A DNA stretch of 64,000 nt from Cyathus striatus (taxonomy: Eukaryota > Basidiomycota > Agaricomycetes > Agaricales > Nidulariaceae). This document shows positions 47,130 through 58,916 of this stretch, piece after piece; position 1 is the stretch's first letter; every line of letters begins with the position of its first letter. The position numbers were made by a program, and so were the translations under genes. The stretch spans positions 372,001-436,000 of the forward strand of contig JAOVFP010000010.1 of NCBI GenBank assembly GCA_025738555.1, given 5' to 3'. The notes beneath the pieces are model-generated. The model had not been told where the DNA came from, searched no databases, and saw only the letters and a list, made by a program, of their open reading frames with translations.

Positions 47130-48558
47130 ATCACCAAAAGTATCATTGCTGATAATCTACATATTTCAAATATATTCAGATGACAGATAATAATTGGTTC
47201 ATACAATGTACAATGTCATGATATCCAATGAATCCCTGATGGCTACCTTCAAGAAGAAGGGTATAATAATGGTTGCAATAACTACCACATGCAAGATATG
47301 AATTAACATATTGAAAGGAGCAGATGAATGGAATATGCTTACTTGAAATACCTGTGAAAGCCCAAACCCCATCCCTGCTTGCTACCTGAATCAGGGGGAT
47401 ACTTAGCTGATTGCCTAAGCCCCTCTTTCTTAGTGTCAGACCCCAGATTATACTATGAATTAATAACATTGTGAAGCTTGAGTGGATAAGAGTGCAAGAG
47501 CTACCCACCAGCCCCATCATTAATTATAAATGGACAGTATAGCACATACCCAGATAAGACTGCATTTTTTGCTTTGCCAGACAAGTGAAAACCTTGCACA
47601 ATGCAGCAAAATCAAACTCCAAAATCTGCATATATGAGTAATGTGCAACCCAAGCTCATGCAGTGTCAAGAGTGAATAGTGTAGAGCAGGCATTCTGCCT
47701 GCATGGTAAAAATGCGATTTTCATTTCTGTTACCTCACTCCTTACACATTGTCATTTACCTTGTGTTGCTTACATACATAAATGTCATACATACACTTCG
47801 AGAATGTCAGCTTCGCATTCCCCCCTTTTCTCTCTCTCATGAGCTCACTGGATCTGAAGGGACAGACAGACGTCTTCCCACTCACACAATTCTTTGTCGA
47901 GAGGATACTGTCAAGCTAATATCCTCCTCCACAATAGCATTGTGAGAAAGTAGTCCATGTTTTTATTTTTGTTGTATAATGCATAAACTACTCACTCATC
48001 AGTAATATGTAAATATATGACAAGTAAGAACAGACTTATATCAAAGCAAAAGAATTGTGTTAAATAGCATAAGACATATGTAGCTACATGGTGCCAGAAT
48101 ATTGAACCACATGCAACAAAAGTTCTCTTGTAGATCTGAAGGTTTTGCTAGTGGACCAAAAACTGAGTCAACACTAAAGCTAAACTCTGACGACTGAGTA
48201 TGCCAAATGGAAAAAAGTGTAAGATGTCACATCAGAAATAGAAGAGGAGTGTATCAAAGGTATAAGTATACTTGTTTGATGAAAAACAGAGGCATTCTTT
48301 AACAAGTACATAACATGAGTAATATGAAGTCCAAGATAATGTGAATACGAACTTCCAAATATACTTATATTCTTCATTGAAATTGGCAATTATATCCCAT
48401 ATAAAAGCAATAAGCATAATGACTGAAATATATTAAAAGTGATTACTGTGGTATCTGAGGATTACAAAACAGACTTAATAGTACTCACCATAAGTGCACT
48501 GCCACATCACAGAATGCTGTGCAGATGCTGATACCTGTAGGGGGGCTTTTGAATCCAT
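47130..48558 (-). pseudogene. CpG-stripped DUF6533-like paralogue
   Basis: Same exon order as the 27985-29170 gene, with the signatures still readable (LIAFIWDIIANFNEE then KYIWK; RDGVWAFTG). The acidic signature FDEE has become FNEE, and many other changes are C-to-T or G-to-A at former CpG sites. A 253-bp insertion splits the gene at 47680. Confidence 0.65.
47680..47932. mobile_element. 253-bp small mobile element
   Basis: Flanked by AATAG (47675-47679 and 47933-47937); the orthologous site near 28547 in the other copy is empty. It begins with the GTAGAGCAGG hairpin also seen at 6936 and ends CCTCCTCCAC, a loose inverted match (8 of 10) to its start. Unlike its surroundings it retains CpGs, so it inserted after most of the decay or escaped it. 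Confidence 0.75.
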
Positions 48559-49527
48559 TAATTATGATCTGCCAGCAACCAATTGACCTCTATTTATATA
48601 AATTTTCCACCGCAACCAAATTATTAATCTCGATCCAAGAACATCCTTGCTTGCATGGTCAGCCTATATCTGGAATATACCACATGAAATCATAGGAGGG
48701 GATTTGATGAGCCTAACCATATTATATGGAACATTAAGTAACATTTTAACATTTTAACCTTTCTCATCCTCAGTTTGCAGCTGTCACTACTTCCATTGTT
48801 GACAACATTGACCATCTATCCAACATTCAGTATACCACAAACTCGCTGGCAACATCAGGCCATGATGTCTTTGAAGGCAGTTGGTTGAACCATTACTACA
48901 TAACAAGCCTCTTTTCTCAGGCATTGAACCTCTTCTGTCACTCACCTTCACCATCACCCTCCACCCACAGTACTCTAGTCTCTTGATGACTGGAACAGAC
49001 AGACCACCAATTCTGTCCTTCTCATGCACACATTGCAGTTGTCACAATTTTCTTTGTGCACCATCCATCCAGTGATCAATCTACCATGAACTGGATAGGA
49101 ACATCAGACCTGTAACATTTTCAAGCTGGCTGTTGGTCAAACCAAGCTGTGGATTTGGATGCAGGGTATCTTCAGGATGTTGTGCCAAATTTACAGATGC
49201 TGGTTAGTATGTATGATTGATTACTTGAGGATTCAAGATGAAGATTAGGTCAAGCATGAGTTGGGTGCAGTATGGGTATCACCTTTGAGGTGCTGGAATA
49301 TGCATACATTGCCCCTTCTTCAGTACTCAGCTGACACTCTAGCTAACCTGCTCAACAGGTCTATATCTCTTTTGCTTTGAAAGCCATGATGCTCCCTGAA
49401 CCCAACACTTCAAATCTACCATCTTTTTAACATACAAAATCACCTTTCCCTCCTATGCACGTTGCAATAATATGAGAACCTAGTGAACAAGTGGCTAGTG
49501 TGTGCCAGTGATATACATGTGCAACAT

Positions 49528-50512
49528 CCACCTTGCAGACACCTTCCTCAACTTACTAACATCTGTGCTGGAGCACACTCCTTTGGCACACTGACCCACT
49601 GTCACTCTTCATTGGGTCCCAGGCCACCAGAATGTACCTGGAAATGAACACATGGACATGGAAGCTAAGGGGGCCATAATGGAGGGATCAAGTCCTCTAC
49701 ACCTCCTCCTATGCTGCCTGCGATCCCCACTCCCTGTGAACAAATCCACTCTATGCACAGCCTACTGAGCAAAACTCATGTTGCATGTCAAACATGCATG
49801 GAAGGCCTCCCCCCAGTTCAGCAGAATCAACCACATCATCCCCCACCACTGCCTCCCTAAGCTCCAGGAGACACTATCCATGCTACCTCAGAAGCTTTCC
49901 ATTCTGCTGGGCTATCTTATCATGAACCATAACCCCCTCCACCACCACCTCCATCACATTGGGAAGTCCCCCTCCCCAACCTGTCACCATTGCCACCAAC
50001 ACCCAGAGACCACTGACCACTTCCTGCTCCAGTGCCCTGCCTATGCAGCTGCACACAACTGCCTTGCCCATGCCTGCTCCTTGCCATGAAGCCACCTCAC
50101 TCTAGGGAAACTACTTGCCACACCTAAGTGCATTGCCACCCTGTTCTGCTTCATCCATACCACTGCATGCTTCAACTGCACACTGGGGCCCCTCCTGGAG
50201 TGGGACCCCCCGGATGTGTAGCACCCTTACCAATCACTTGCCAGACAGTAACCACCCCCAAGACTTGCCCATGCAAACCTAATATATCTGTTTCCTACCC
50301 CCTCATACATAGCATAGTAGAGGACCTACCCCCCCCTTCCCCACTCAGATCAGACCTCCTCACCTCCAGCCTACCAGCCCGAGTTCATCTTACAAGTAGA
50401 TACATACACCAACCAAATTATCCCCTCCACACCACTCAAGTAGTATACATAGTGTAGTTGTAACATATGGTTCTCCACAACCGACTTAATAAACTAGGAT
50501 TGAAAAAAAAAC
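49528..50512 (+). mobile_element. 5'-truncated LINE (non-LTR) fragment with poly(A)
   Basis: Flanked by a perfect 13-bp duplication ACATGTGCAACAT (49515-49527 and 50513-50525) and ending in an A9 run (50503-50511). Coding frame to a TAG at 50219: RNase H C-terminus (VTLHWVPGHQNVPGNEHMD) and a cysteine/histidine finger (CHHCHQHPETTDHFLLQCPA) typical of fungal LINE ORF2 tails. Three in-frame stops are all TGA, each one transition from CGA. Confidence 0.92.
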
Positions 50513-51391
50513 ACATGTGCAACATGTGACCTTCTCTGCCTAAGAATTTGGTGTCCATCATTCATTGTCTGGTCTCCCGTGTAGGCCCAACATGTCCAAC
50601 ATTTCCGGACATGACAGGCTGTGTAAGATTGAGTGTACTACCTGCTACAGCAAGCTTGTAACAAGCATAACACATTTTGATAAGGTACATTCACTAGTTT
50701 CTCATTCAATCTATCAAATTCACTACTATCATATGCAGTCCGTCTGTCTGTCCTACAACCCCATATTAAATAAATCATATAGTACAATAAGACTTGTTCT
50801 TCGAGTGCACAAGTACCCCTCCCATCACCTGACCCTCCATACCCCAACCAACATGATCAAATCTCAATTTGTAATCGAATTGGAGACATGCATGCAGAGT
50901 CATGGCTTGTGAAGTGCCTGAAGGTGTGAGTTACTCTGTGCAGAGCTACTGGATATGCTAAATGTCAGACTTGTACGTCTTCCTTTTGATAATGTTCCCT
51001 TTCGCAATTGCTGATCTTGACCACTCTTAGTATTCCATTCTAGAAGCAGGACATGTACTTAACTTCTCATAGCGCTTGAAGTTGTGACCTATTTCTACAC
51101 CAGACCGCATGTATTCCTGGCTCTTTTAATAAATTTCTTTCACATCTTTTCTTAAGATCTTAAGAGCTCAAGGTAGTTGCTCTCACGAAAGTTATTTTTT
51201 ACTTATTAACGTTGATGCGCTCGTGAATAGTAATTTCAGAGCAGCAGTCGAATACACTGACATGAGCATGTCTTATCATCGCTGGTGTATTTATACTTAG
51301 TAATCGATGAGATCAATTCAAAGAACAGGTCAGCAGACTGATTTAGCAAATGCCTTTAAGGGAGATTGAATTGGTCTCGAATGCTTCTTAC

Positions 51392-53500
51392 TATGGAAAG
51401 CCGGAGCACCACACTCGAAGCCATCAGTTCAAATCAAATTCCGCACTTCGGCAGCTCATTCGCCAATTAAGGATCTTGATTTAGTATTCGGCTATTCATT
51501 TTCAGTTACAACGATTTGGTTAGCGTGCTCCGGGCGTCGGGAGTCGGGATCCTTCATCGGGGATTCATACGTTCATTAGCTTACACTGTACTAATCTTAT
51601 ACCTTCCAAAGTAGACATGAATATAACTTTATACACATACATATTATGGGTGAGTGCGAAATGGATACCCCTTTAACTTGGACCAACTTCTCAATTCCCA
51701 ATGCATGAATTTGGGGAAATATCTAACCCACTAAACACTATTTTACTCTCCAAGACAATATAATAGAGATTTGAGTGTGATTCACCATGTAATACACCTG
51801 TGAAATCTCCGAAACACATGATCACTTCATGTCCTCTTCCAAGAATTGATCCACACTGTAAATCTGAAAACTCGGCTTGAAACAACGTTCATCAGTGCTC
51901 TGCTCACGCAAAGATAGGCTACCTTTGCACACACTGAAAGGCAGTATTTTAATATTGTTTGAACATAATGGGATTGGCCTGTTCATGGGGAAATTGAATG
52001 CGAGGAGAAATACGGGAGTGCATAGTTAAGTAAAGGCTGGTTGACTCACATTCCTCTGTTGGTGAGATTGTCATCTTACATGATCATTGTGTCCTGTGAT
52101 CGATTTGCGCATTTATGATGTATTTAATGTCATCAATCCATGTATGAACTGCTCATAAATATATGGGTCAAGAGCACAGAGACAAAAGCCCCATATTCAC
52201 ATTCATTTTATTTAGTACATCAAAAATACAGAGTGGCAGGTAGCTCTCAGTGTACCATACATATATTTAATGTGTTTAAATTATGGTGAATGTCATTAAA
52301 TGTGAGCCAGAATAACCACTGAGCACTGATTATTTTAAGAGATCACATTAATAACAAGTTTCTGAGACTATGACCTAGCTGGAAATATCGAATCATCAGT
52401 GTACAAAATGAATGGTAACAGGTAATCTCTTAAATATTCATTAGAACTATAACATCTGCCAATGGATAGATACAGATTATATTTAATGTGAGCTTAGTGA
52501 AGATGTATAGGGTTGGGTGGGTGTACCTGGTCAAAGATAATGCGAGTACGTCAGTGCGTCCATTCGGCGTTGTTGTTCTAATGTGAAAACATGAAAGGAA
52601 TGGAGTTAGAATATGAAAATGACGAGAGAGAGAGAACTTTAGAACGAAGTTCTGGTGTGAAAATGAGACAGTGGGAGCATATAAATCAATATGATCTACG
52701 GCTAAAGCATTGAGACGGTGTGTTAAACTTAGAATTCAGGTTTTAAATGGTGTAAGAGTTGATAAAAGGAGCTGTAGAAAATTACAGCAAAAGTTATCTA
52801 CAGAATAAAACTATTAAACCTAACATGAGTAAGTTACTACGGGACACCGGTGAACAACGAGCTTGGATTAAATAATGGAAAAAAAATAGATTAACATAGC
52901 TGAATCACACTAAGAAGTAGCTTAGGGAGTCCATTAGAAGGAATAGTGTTGAGTTGTTGCAGAGTTTCTGTCAAAGTTCAGAGTCTGGCTTTGCAAGCGG
53001 TGGCAGAGTGGCCTTGACATGTCTAAACGTACCTTGGGGTTGAAATTTGGGTACAATGTCGGACAAATGTGTATATTTTGAGGAAAATAAGGGACAGGGA
53101 GAGCGGGGAGGTGAAGATAGGTTGGGACGAGCGGAATGCGTACGGACGCATCATTCCCGCGTGATCCTGCTGATTACGTAATCCAATTCTTGGAAGGTTA
53201 GAAATGGATAAACGTTGTTAATTCCCACATATTTAGATAATTGACCCTGAGTATTCACAAAAAATTACACATGTCCCAAAAATTTGAGAGTTCAGAAGAT
53301 AAGTATATGATTCACGCAGTGTAGGCTAGTGAATGCATGAATCCCCGACTCCCGACGCCCAGAGCACGCTAACCGAATTGTCGTAACCGAAAATGAATAG
53401 CCGAACATTAAATCAAGATCCTTAATCGGCAAATGAGTTGCCGAAGCGCGGAATTTGATTTGAACTGATGGCTTTGAGCGTGGTGCTCCGGCTTTCCATA
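51392..53500. mobile_element. 2.1-kb non-autonomous TIR element
   Basis: Terminal inverted repeats of about 190-200 bp (51392-about 51590 and about 53325-53500) start TATGGAAAGCCGGAGCACCAC; identity is high but imperfect. Flanking duplication TCTTAC at 51386-51391 and 53501-53506. No transposase ORF lies inside; the only ORF (51691-51885, minus, 64 codons) has no recognisable domain. Superfamily not assigned. Confidence 0.8.
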
Positions 53501-53506
53501 TCTTAC

Positions 53507-54244
53507 CACGAAGATATTCTATCTCCTAAGCTCAATATGAGCAAGACAGCATGTAGGAGTCAATCACACTGGAGTGGGCGTAGGTGGGCGTGTCTTATCG
53601 TCGCTCGTAAATTTATAGCAATCGATGGGTTTGATATATTTCAAGTCAACAGACTAAGAAGAGCACCGCCTGTGCAGATTACTTGGAAAATGTAAACTAA
53701 GGGTTGACGATCTCTCTCTTCTTCGCTTGTGTAACTCTGCGCTATAGAACCAATAATATCACTACAAGGTGATGGGTTGCATGTTGTCTATTTTCATTCT
53801 TCATCCACCTCATTAACAAAAATATTCACCATATAGGTCAAAGGTGCAGAATTTTTCTTTAACGTATCCCTCACACTTCTTTACACACAGTACTAGTAAT
53901 AATATACCCCTCAATGAAACAGCGATATGGAATCGAAGCAACCGCCGCCTTTCACACAGATGCTATAGATAAGGCTAATCGGCCCTGGGGCTGCAGTACA
54001 CTGGTTTTACTGTGGTCAACTGTGATATATGTGATAAGTAACATGATATCTGAGTCTCTGCGAATTCAATGAACGGCCTTGTTGGCATATGGTGCCGTAC
54101 TTGCAGTAGCAAGCTCACACTTCTCAGATATAACAATAAAACATCATACACATAAGTTTAAATGACAAGTACATTTAATTTCATATGTATTACTGGATGG
54201 CTAGCGGAGTGTATATCGCTATCTGTAAGTGTTACCAGCCATAT
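53507..54244. other. No gene recognised; start holds a decayed R-family tail
   Basis: 53580-53700 resembles the end of the R 3' module (gtcttatcgtcgctgg-like, atcgatggg). The remainder, up to the stop of the membrane gene, shows no feature. Confidence 0.45.
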
Positions 54245-55501
54245 TCAAGTTGCAGAATTGGGTTCCATAATGTTATCACTGTTGAATCTGACTTCTGTGA
54301 GTTGTGCAATTGTCTGGGAATTACAAATCTTTCCCTGCATAACTCGATATATCAAGATCATTGGAGCCAGAACCTAATTGGTCAAGGATAAGCAACTTTG
54401 CATGGACGTGAAAAGTTTTTCGCACCTGGATTTGTCCAATAACTTGATAAAATGTCGGCCCATATGGTGATTGGTGTTCAGTTAATGTTACAAGCATTGC
54501 AATTTGAGCAATACCGAGAAGTGCTTGGGACTCCACCACCATCGAAACTATACTAGTATATTCATTCCCATAGCTTCTTCCTAGAACCTTTCGAATCCTA
54601 GAACGAAACAGCAGTAGTCGCCCCACTATTAAAGTAGTAAGCATCATATTCTGGAACATGGTGACTGCTTCGAAAATCAACATATAAAAAATGCCATACT
54701 GGTTAGCTAGATAATCAGTGTGATGTTTGGGATATGTGTAATTTTGTTAAAGATAATCACATGATGAGTGAAACTCTGATTAGTTGCAATGTGGTCAGTA
54801 AAATGCCACGGATAAGAATAATTGCTACTTTACATCAGGATCCAAGCTAATTAGATTATATATAATAAAAATAGCATAGGCCCCTGTTCCTAATAGATAG
54901 ATCATAGTTGAGTCACTTGAAATATGGATATTGAGCACAGTGCGCCGTAAACGTACCTATGGATGCTGTTTGAACTAGCGACGAGAGTAGAAATATACTC
55001 CATTTCGTACGGTTCAAGTCATGATAAATGATGAAAAAGCGCCACATCTAATAGAGGGCTCAGGGTAATATAGTCATTATGCCATTAGAAAAAGGTTCAT
55101 ACCATGATGATATCAGCAGCCCAAGCTGTTAACATAAAGCAAACACTCTCCAACCACTTTCTTCGTCCATACAGCAGATAGTAGTCTACATTTGTGCATC
55201 CAAAGGATAGAAGTTTCGTGGTTCTTTGTACAGCTTCAGTAATTTGAAGAGTACTTAAAACAAAGGCCACAATGATATATATGGATAATATCCGTTTCTG
55301 TGTACTGAGTGGTTTTTTCCCTTTAATATGAATAACAAAGATGCGTAAATATGCAGTGCCGATTAGCACTATTATACCATATAGCATTCCAGAGATTAAG
55401 TTTCCATAAATCCATGGCCTGATATATGTGTTCATATGAACAACAATTTCGTCTGTGCAGTTTTGACGTCCGGATTCGTAGGCATCATCTAGAGCAGTCA
55501 T
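54245..55501 (-). CDS. Multi-pass (about seven-helix) membrane protein, five exons
   Basis: Minus-strand exons 55501-55103, 55047-54957, 54889-54834, 54698-54426 and 54373-54245. All four introns (52-135 nt) have GT..AG ends and keep frame, giving 315 residues. Helices visible in order: ISGMLYGIIVLIGTAYL, LSIYIIVAFVLSTLQI, SVCFMLTAWAADIIM, IFLLSSLVQTASI, AYAIFIIYNLI, MLTTLIVGRLLLF and IAQIAMLVTLT, then VLAPMILIYRVMQG and a polar tail. This layout (extracellular loop with Cys, MWR after the third helix, an R-rich loop after the GRLLLF helix) is that of a large agaricomycete family of unknown function, related in style to the DUF6533/6534 groups. The start ATG at 55501 follows a TATA-like stretch by about 70 nt. 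Appears intact. Confidence 0.82.
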
Positions 55502-55563
55502 TATGTATGAAGAGAAAAGTGACAATGAAAACGAATGTGAATGTTTCATCATGCGCAGGCCAT

Positions 55564-55577
55564 AAGATATATATAAG
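55564..55577 (-). promoter_or_regulatory. TATA-like box of the 54-kb membrane gene
   Basis: Plus-strand 'agatatatataagcc' reads as TATATAT on the minus strand, 65-75 nt upstream of the ATG at 55501. Confidence 0.45.
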
Positions 55578-55899
55578 CCTACTAAAGCAACGATCTAAGA
55601 TGTACTTCTTCAAATGTAAGTCAACGTTAGTTCCAGTCACCTTTATCACTTTCCATCTAATATCATAGCCCTTCTTCTACACACGATATCTATCAGTAGC
55701 TTGTTCTTTGGGTCTTCCCGTAACCGTCTATAATTGTGTTTCTGATAAGTCGTCCATATAACTGCACTGTAGTTCCGGAGTGCATTTGGGGTTCTATATC
55801 GCCTTTGCATCGCCTGAAAGCGCTAGTACGTAGAGGGGTAATATTTGAGACTTAATTTGCGAGTCGTAGATAAGCGATCTTAGCTGCCAGATCATTTAT

Positions 55900-56984
55900 T
55901 GGATACTTAGATGCATACCACGATTAGTAGGCTCCTCCCTCCACGATTTCTTCCCCCTTCGTTGCAACACTATCCCCTGCATTGCACTTTCTCCCTCGCC
56001 CCCACCTCTTTTTCCTGCTTCTCCCTTGTCTCCACATCCCTAATCTCACAAATCCTCCCCACCTCCACTCTCCTACCCTCCACAAACTACACCCTCTCCC
56101 TCTTCCACCTCCACCTCATTATCCACACACACACTATCGTGCTTATCTGTGCCCACGGGGGGGACTGCCTGAGCACCCATCCGAATGCAAATTGTAAGGA
56201 AGAAACCCAGGTTACAGTTACTGCTATGCCGGTGTACACGAAGATGCTCAGGGTCCACTAGACTCTAGAGCATGAGGTGGCGCATGAGGTAAGGTAAGTA
56301 GACGACATGGATCTTCTGGTAATTTGCTGGTAATGCTGTTGGGAAGCTAGACCCCGGTGTTTCCCGAAATCATGTCAAGGGGGTTGATGCAAAAAGTTAA
56401 TGTTCCAAGATCGGTAGATCTGACACCTCTTGAAGTTGATACCTGCTGTTCGTTTAATATTAAGACTTCCGAATTATCATTGGATCGTGCCCCTGCTGTG
56501 TAGAGGTTCTTGATGGTGAAACTGTTTATGATCAAGATATCAGTCAATTATACTTGGCTGGATTTCTATTGAGATTTCTACTAATATAATAGAAATCTAA
56601 GTTGCAAGAAGAGATCAAACTAAGAGCAGCTAACTCGATCTCATTGGATATAATATCGCTCTTCTATCTACGAGCGCCCACAGGCAATGCAAAGGCAATA
56701 CAGACACCAATGCACTCCGAAACTACGTTGTATTTGGACGACATATCAGAGACACAACTATATTCGATTACGAGAAGACCCAAAGAACAGGTTACTGGTA
56801 TATATCGCATGTGGAAGATCACGACTGTAACTTACGTTGACTTGTGTTTCAAGACGAACATGTTTTACCTCTTGTTAAACAGATCATTGCTTTGGTAGGC
56901 CTATAAATCTCATAACCTACGCATGATATGATATTCGGTTTCAAATTTCTCGCTTTCCTCCTCATATAGAATGACTGTTCCAGA
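55900..56984. other. No gene recognised; polypyrimidine tract at 55925-56150
   Basis: A 200-bp C/T-rich stretch gives Pro/Ser/Leu-rich ORFs of no coding value. The rest has short ORFs without motifs. Confidence 0.45.
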
Positions 56985-57632
56985 TGATGCTTGAGAATTG
57001 GGACGTCAGGATTGTACGGAGGATGTGTTATTGGGCATGACAGTACTTACCAGGCCATGGATTTATTGAAACTATATATCTTGCATGATATACGGCACAA
57101 TAGTGCTAGTTGGGACTGTGTATTTGCACATTCTCGTTATTCATGTATCAGGTGAGAAACTACACAATACACAGAAATGTGTATATTATCAGTACATGTC
57201 ATAGTGGGCTTTGTTTTAAGTACCATTCAGATTGCTGGGGCTTCAAGAGTAACAACCAAACTTATATACAACTCCGGATGCATAATGTAAAGGTGAAGGT
57301 GACCCTGGTATCTATACAAAGAATAAGAACGGAAGTCGGTTGAAGACCGTTCAACCTATGGCGTTCTAAGGTATACGAAGAATGAAGCAAAGATTGTAAT
57401 CTGGTCTCGAGTTGGGGGTAAAATTCATTGGTCTGTCAATAAGCTAGATCCAGGGTTTTATAGAAAGAAAAATATAGTATGTTACTTATCTTCGATTAGT
57501 TCTTAAACGTAAATTAGAATATTATGAACCGTAATGTAAATGTTAAATGTTAAAAGTAAGAGAGCAATGGTTCAAGATGAAAGAAAATAAAGAGACGGGA
57601 AATTCGGAATGGGGAAACTCGCTAATAGTAGT

Positions 57633-58916
57633 TAGACCGGAAGCCGGTCGGTTACGTGCAAGCACGTGATATGAACGATTGAATCGTGTCGATATACCGA
57701 CCGGTCCAACTCGTCGAATTTTAGCGTACTAAACCTTACGTCCTTACCCACTTCCTTTTTTGGATTTTCAGAACGGCTCCGTCTCAACGTCGCGTCCCAG
57801 CACTCTTCTCTCACTCCGCCCTCTCCTCTGTCCCCTCCTCTCATCTCTCCGTTCTCTTCTCTTATGTACCTTGTAGTCGCTATCATCACTGTTTTCATTC
57901 ACTATGAACATTGAAGCTAAAAACATTACTTTGTCCGATATCCGAGAGCTCGTATGTATAGAAGCAAGAAGTATGGTTGAGCAAGTTATTCCCTGTGAGC
58001 GCAGACTCCCAGATGATTTTTGGATTGGATATGGCGATGAAGAAGTTCAGCTTGGGCTGAAGGCCTGTCTTTGTATCTACGCGGTCTCTGCTGGAAGTAT
58101 TGTACCAAGGGAGTTTCAACTCAAGGCAACACTTGCTCGATTGACTGGGAATGACTCGCTAGTGGATGTTGGAAGCGGGTATGGCAAGACCATTCGCTTG
58201 ATCTTACTGTATATGCTCTTCCCAGATGATATAGTCCTTGTTATTTCTCCTCTTGTGCTCGTCATTTTGGTTAATCAGATAGCATTGGTTCAACTGGAAC
58301 ACTAAACAATAACATATCGTCCAGTACAAAGTAAGTATGAAGGTAACAAACTGGTTCTCATCGGTCAGAGACATACTACCAGCCGCCCTCCTTCTACCTG
58401 CAGCTCTTCCAACTTCCCCACCTCCTGTGTGCCCTCCTTTCTTCCCTGTTGTGCTTTGGCATAAGCTGGACTGGTACTGCTGGCAGTGCTACTTGAAGGG
58501 CCTATGCGAAAGAGCTGAGTCGCCTGCCACTGTTCTGGTGGTCTGCTGCACGGCTCAATGTTGAATGGCTGAGTTATATCGTTGAGCACAATTTGCTACT
58601 CGTACAGGGCCAAGCGAGGTCGTTTGCGTGACGGGATATGCTGAGATGAGGATGCAGTATTTTGATCCATAAGTGAGAGGGACTGGAAGACCAGAGAGAT
58701 GAGGGACAGAGGAGGGGACAGAGGAGAGGGCGGAGTGAGAGAAGAGTGCTGGGACGCGACGTTGAGACGGAGCCGTTCTGAAAATCCAAAAAAGGAAGTG
58801 GGTAAGGACGTAAGGTTTAGTACGCTAAAATTCGACGAGTTGGACCGGTCGGTATATCGACACGATTCAATCGTTCATATCACGTGCTTGCACGTAACCG
58901 ACCGGCTTCCGGTCTA
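57633..58916. mobile_element. Mutator-like (Pack-MULE-type) element with captured gene fragment
   Basis: 1284 bp with 209-bp terminal inverted repeats (57633-57841 and 58708-58916), identical by eye, beginning TAGACCGGAAGCCGGTCGG. A perfect 9-bp target duplication AATAGTAGT flanks it (57624-57632 and 58917-58925). Long TIRs plus 9-bp duplication are the marks of Mutator-like elements. The interior has no transposase but carries a fragment of a helicase gene. Mirror ORFs inside the TIRs (57632-57898 minus, 58699-58917 plus) are not genes. Confidence 0.88.
57904..58305 (+). pseudogene. Captured N-terminal fragment of a RecQ/DEAD-type helicase
   Basis: 133-codon ORF inside the Pack-MULE-like element. 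The C-terminal half has the Q-motif-like VPREFQLKATLA, the Walker A loop DVGSGYGKT and LFPDDIVLVISPL (motif Ia region), the order seen in agaricomycete RecQ-like helicases. After ISPL the homology stops and the frame ends 22 codons later, so motifs II-VI are absent. If expressed it could be only a truncated ATP-binding piece. Confidence 0.7.

Larger units (their letters stand above)
46915..51385 (+). repeat. Dispersed repeat family R, long copy 5 (segmental duplicate B, CpG-depleted)
   Basis: Collinear with 27785-31980: DUF6533-like block, M1/M2 and the 3' module. Almost every CpG in copy 4 is TG or CA here up to about 50500. Interrupted by insertions at 47680-47932 and 49528-50512, and followed by a TIR element at 51392. 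Confidence 0.85.
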
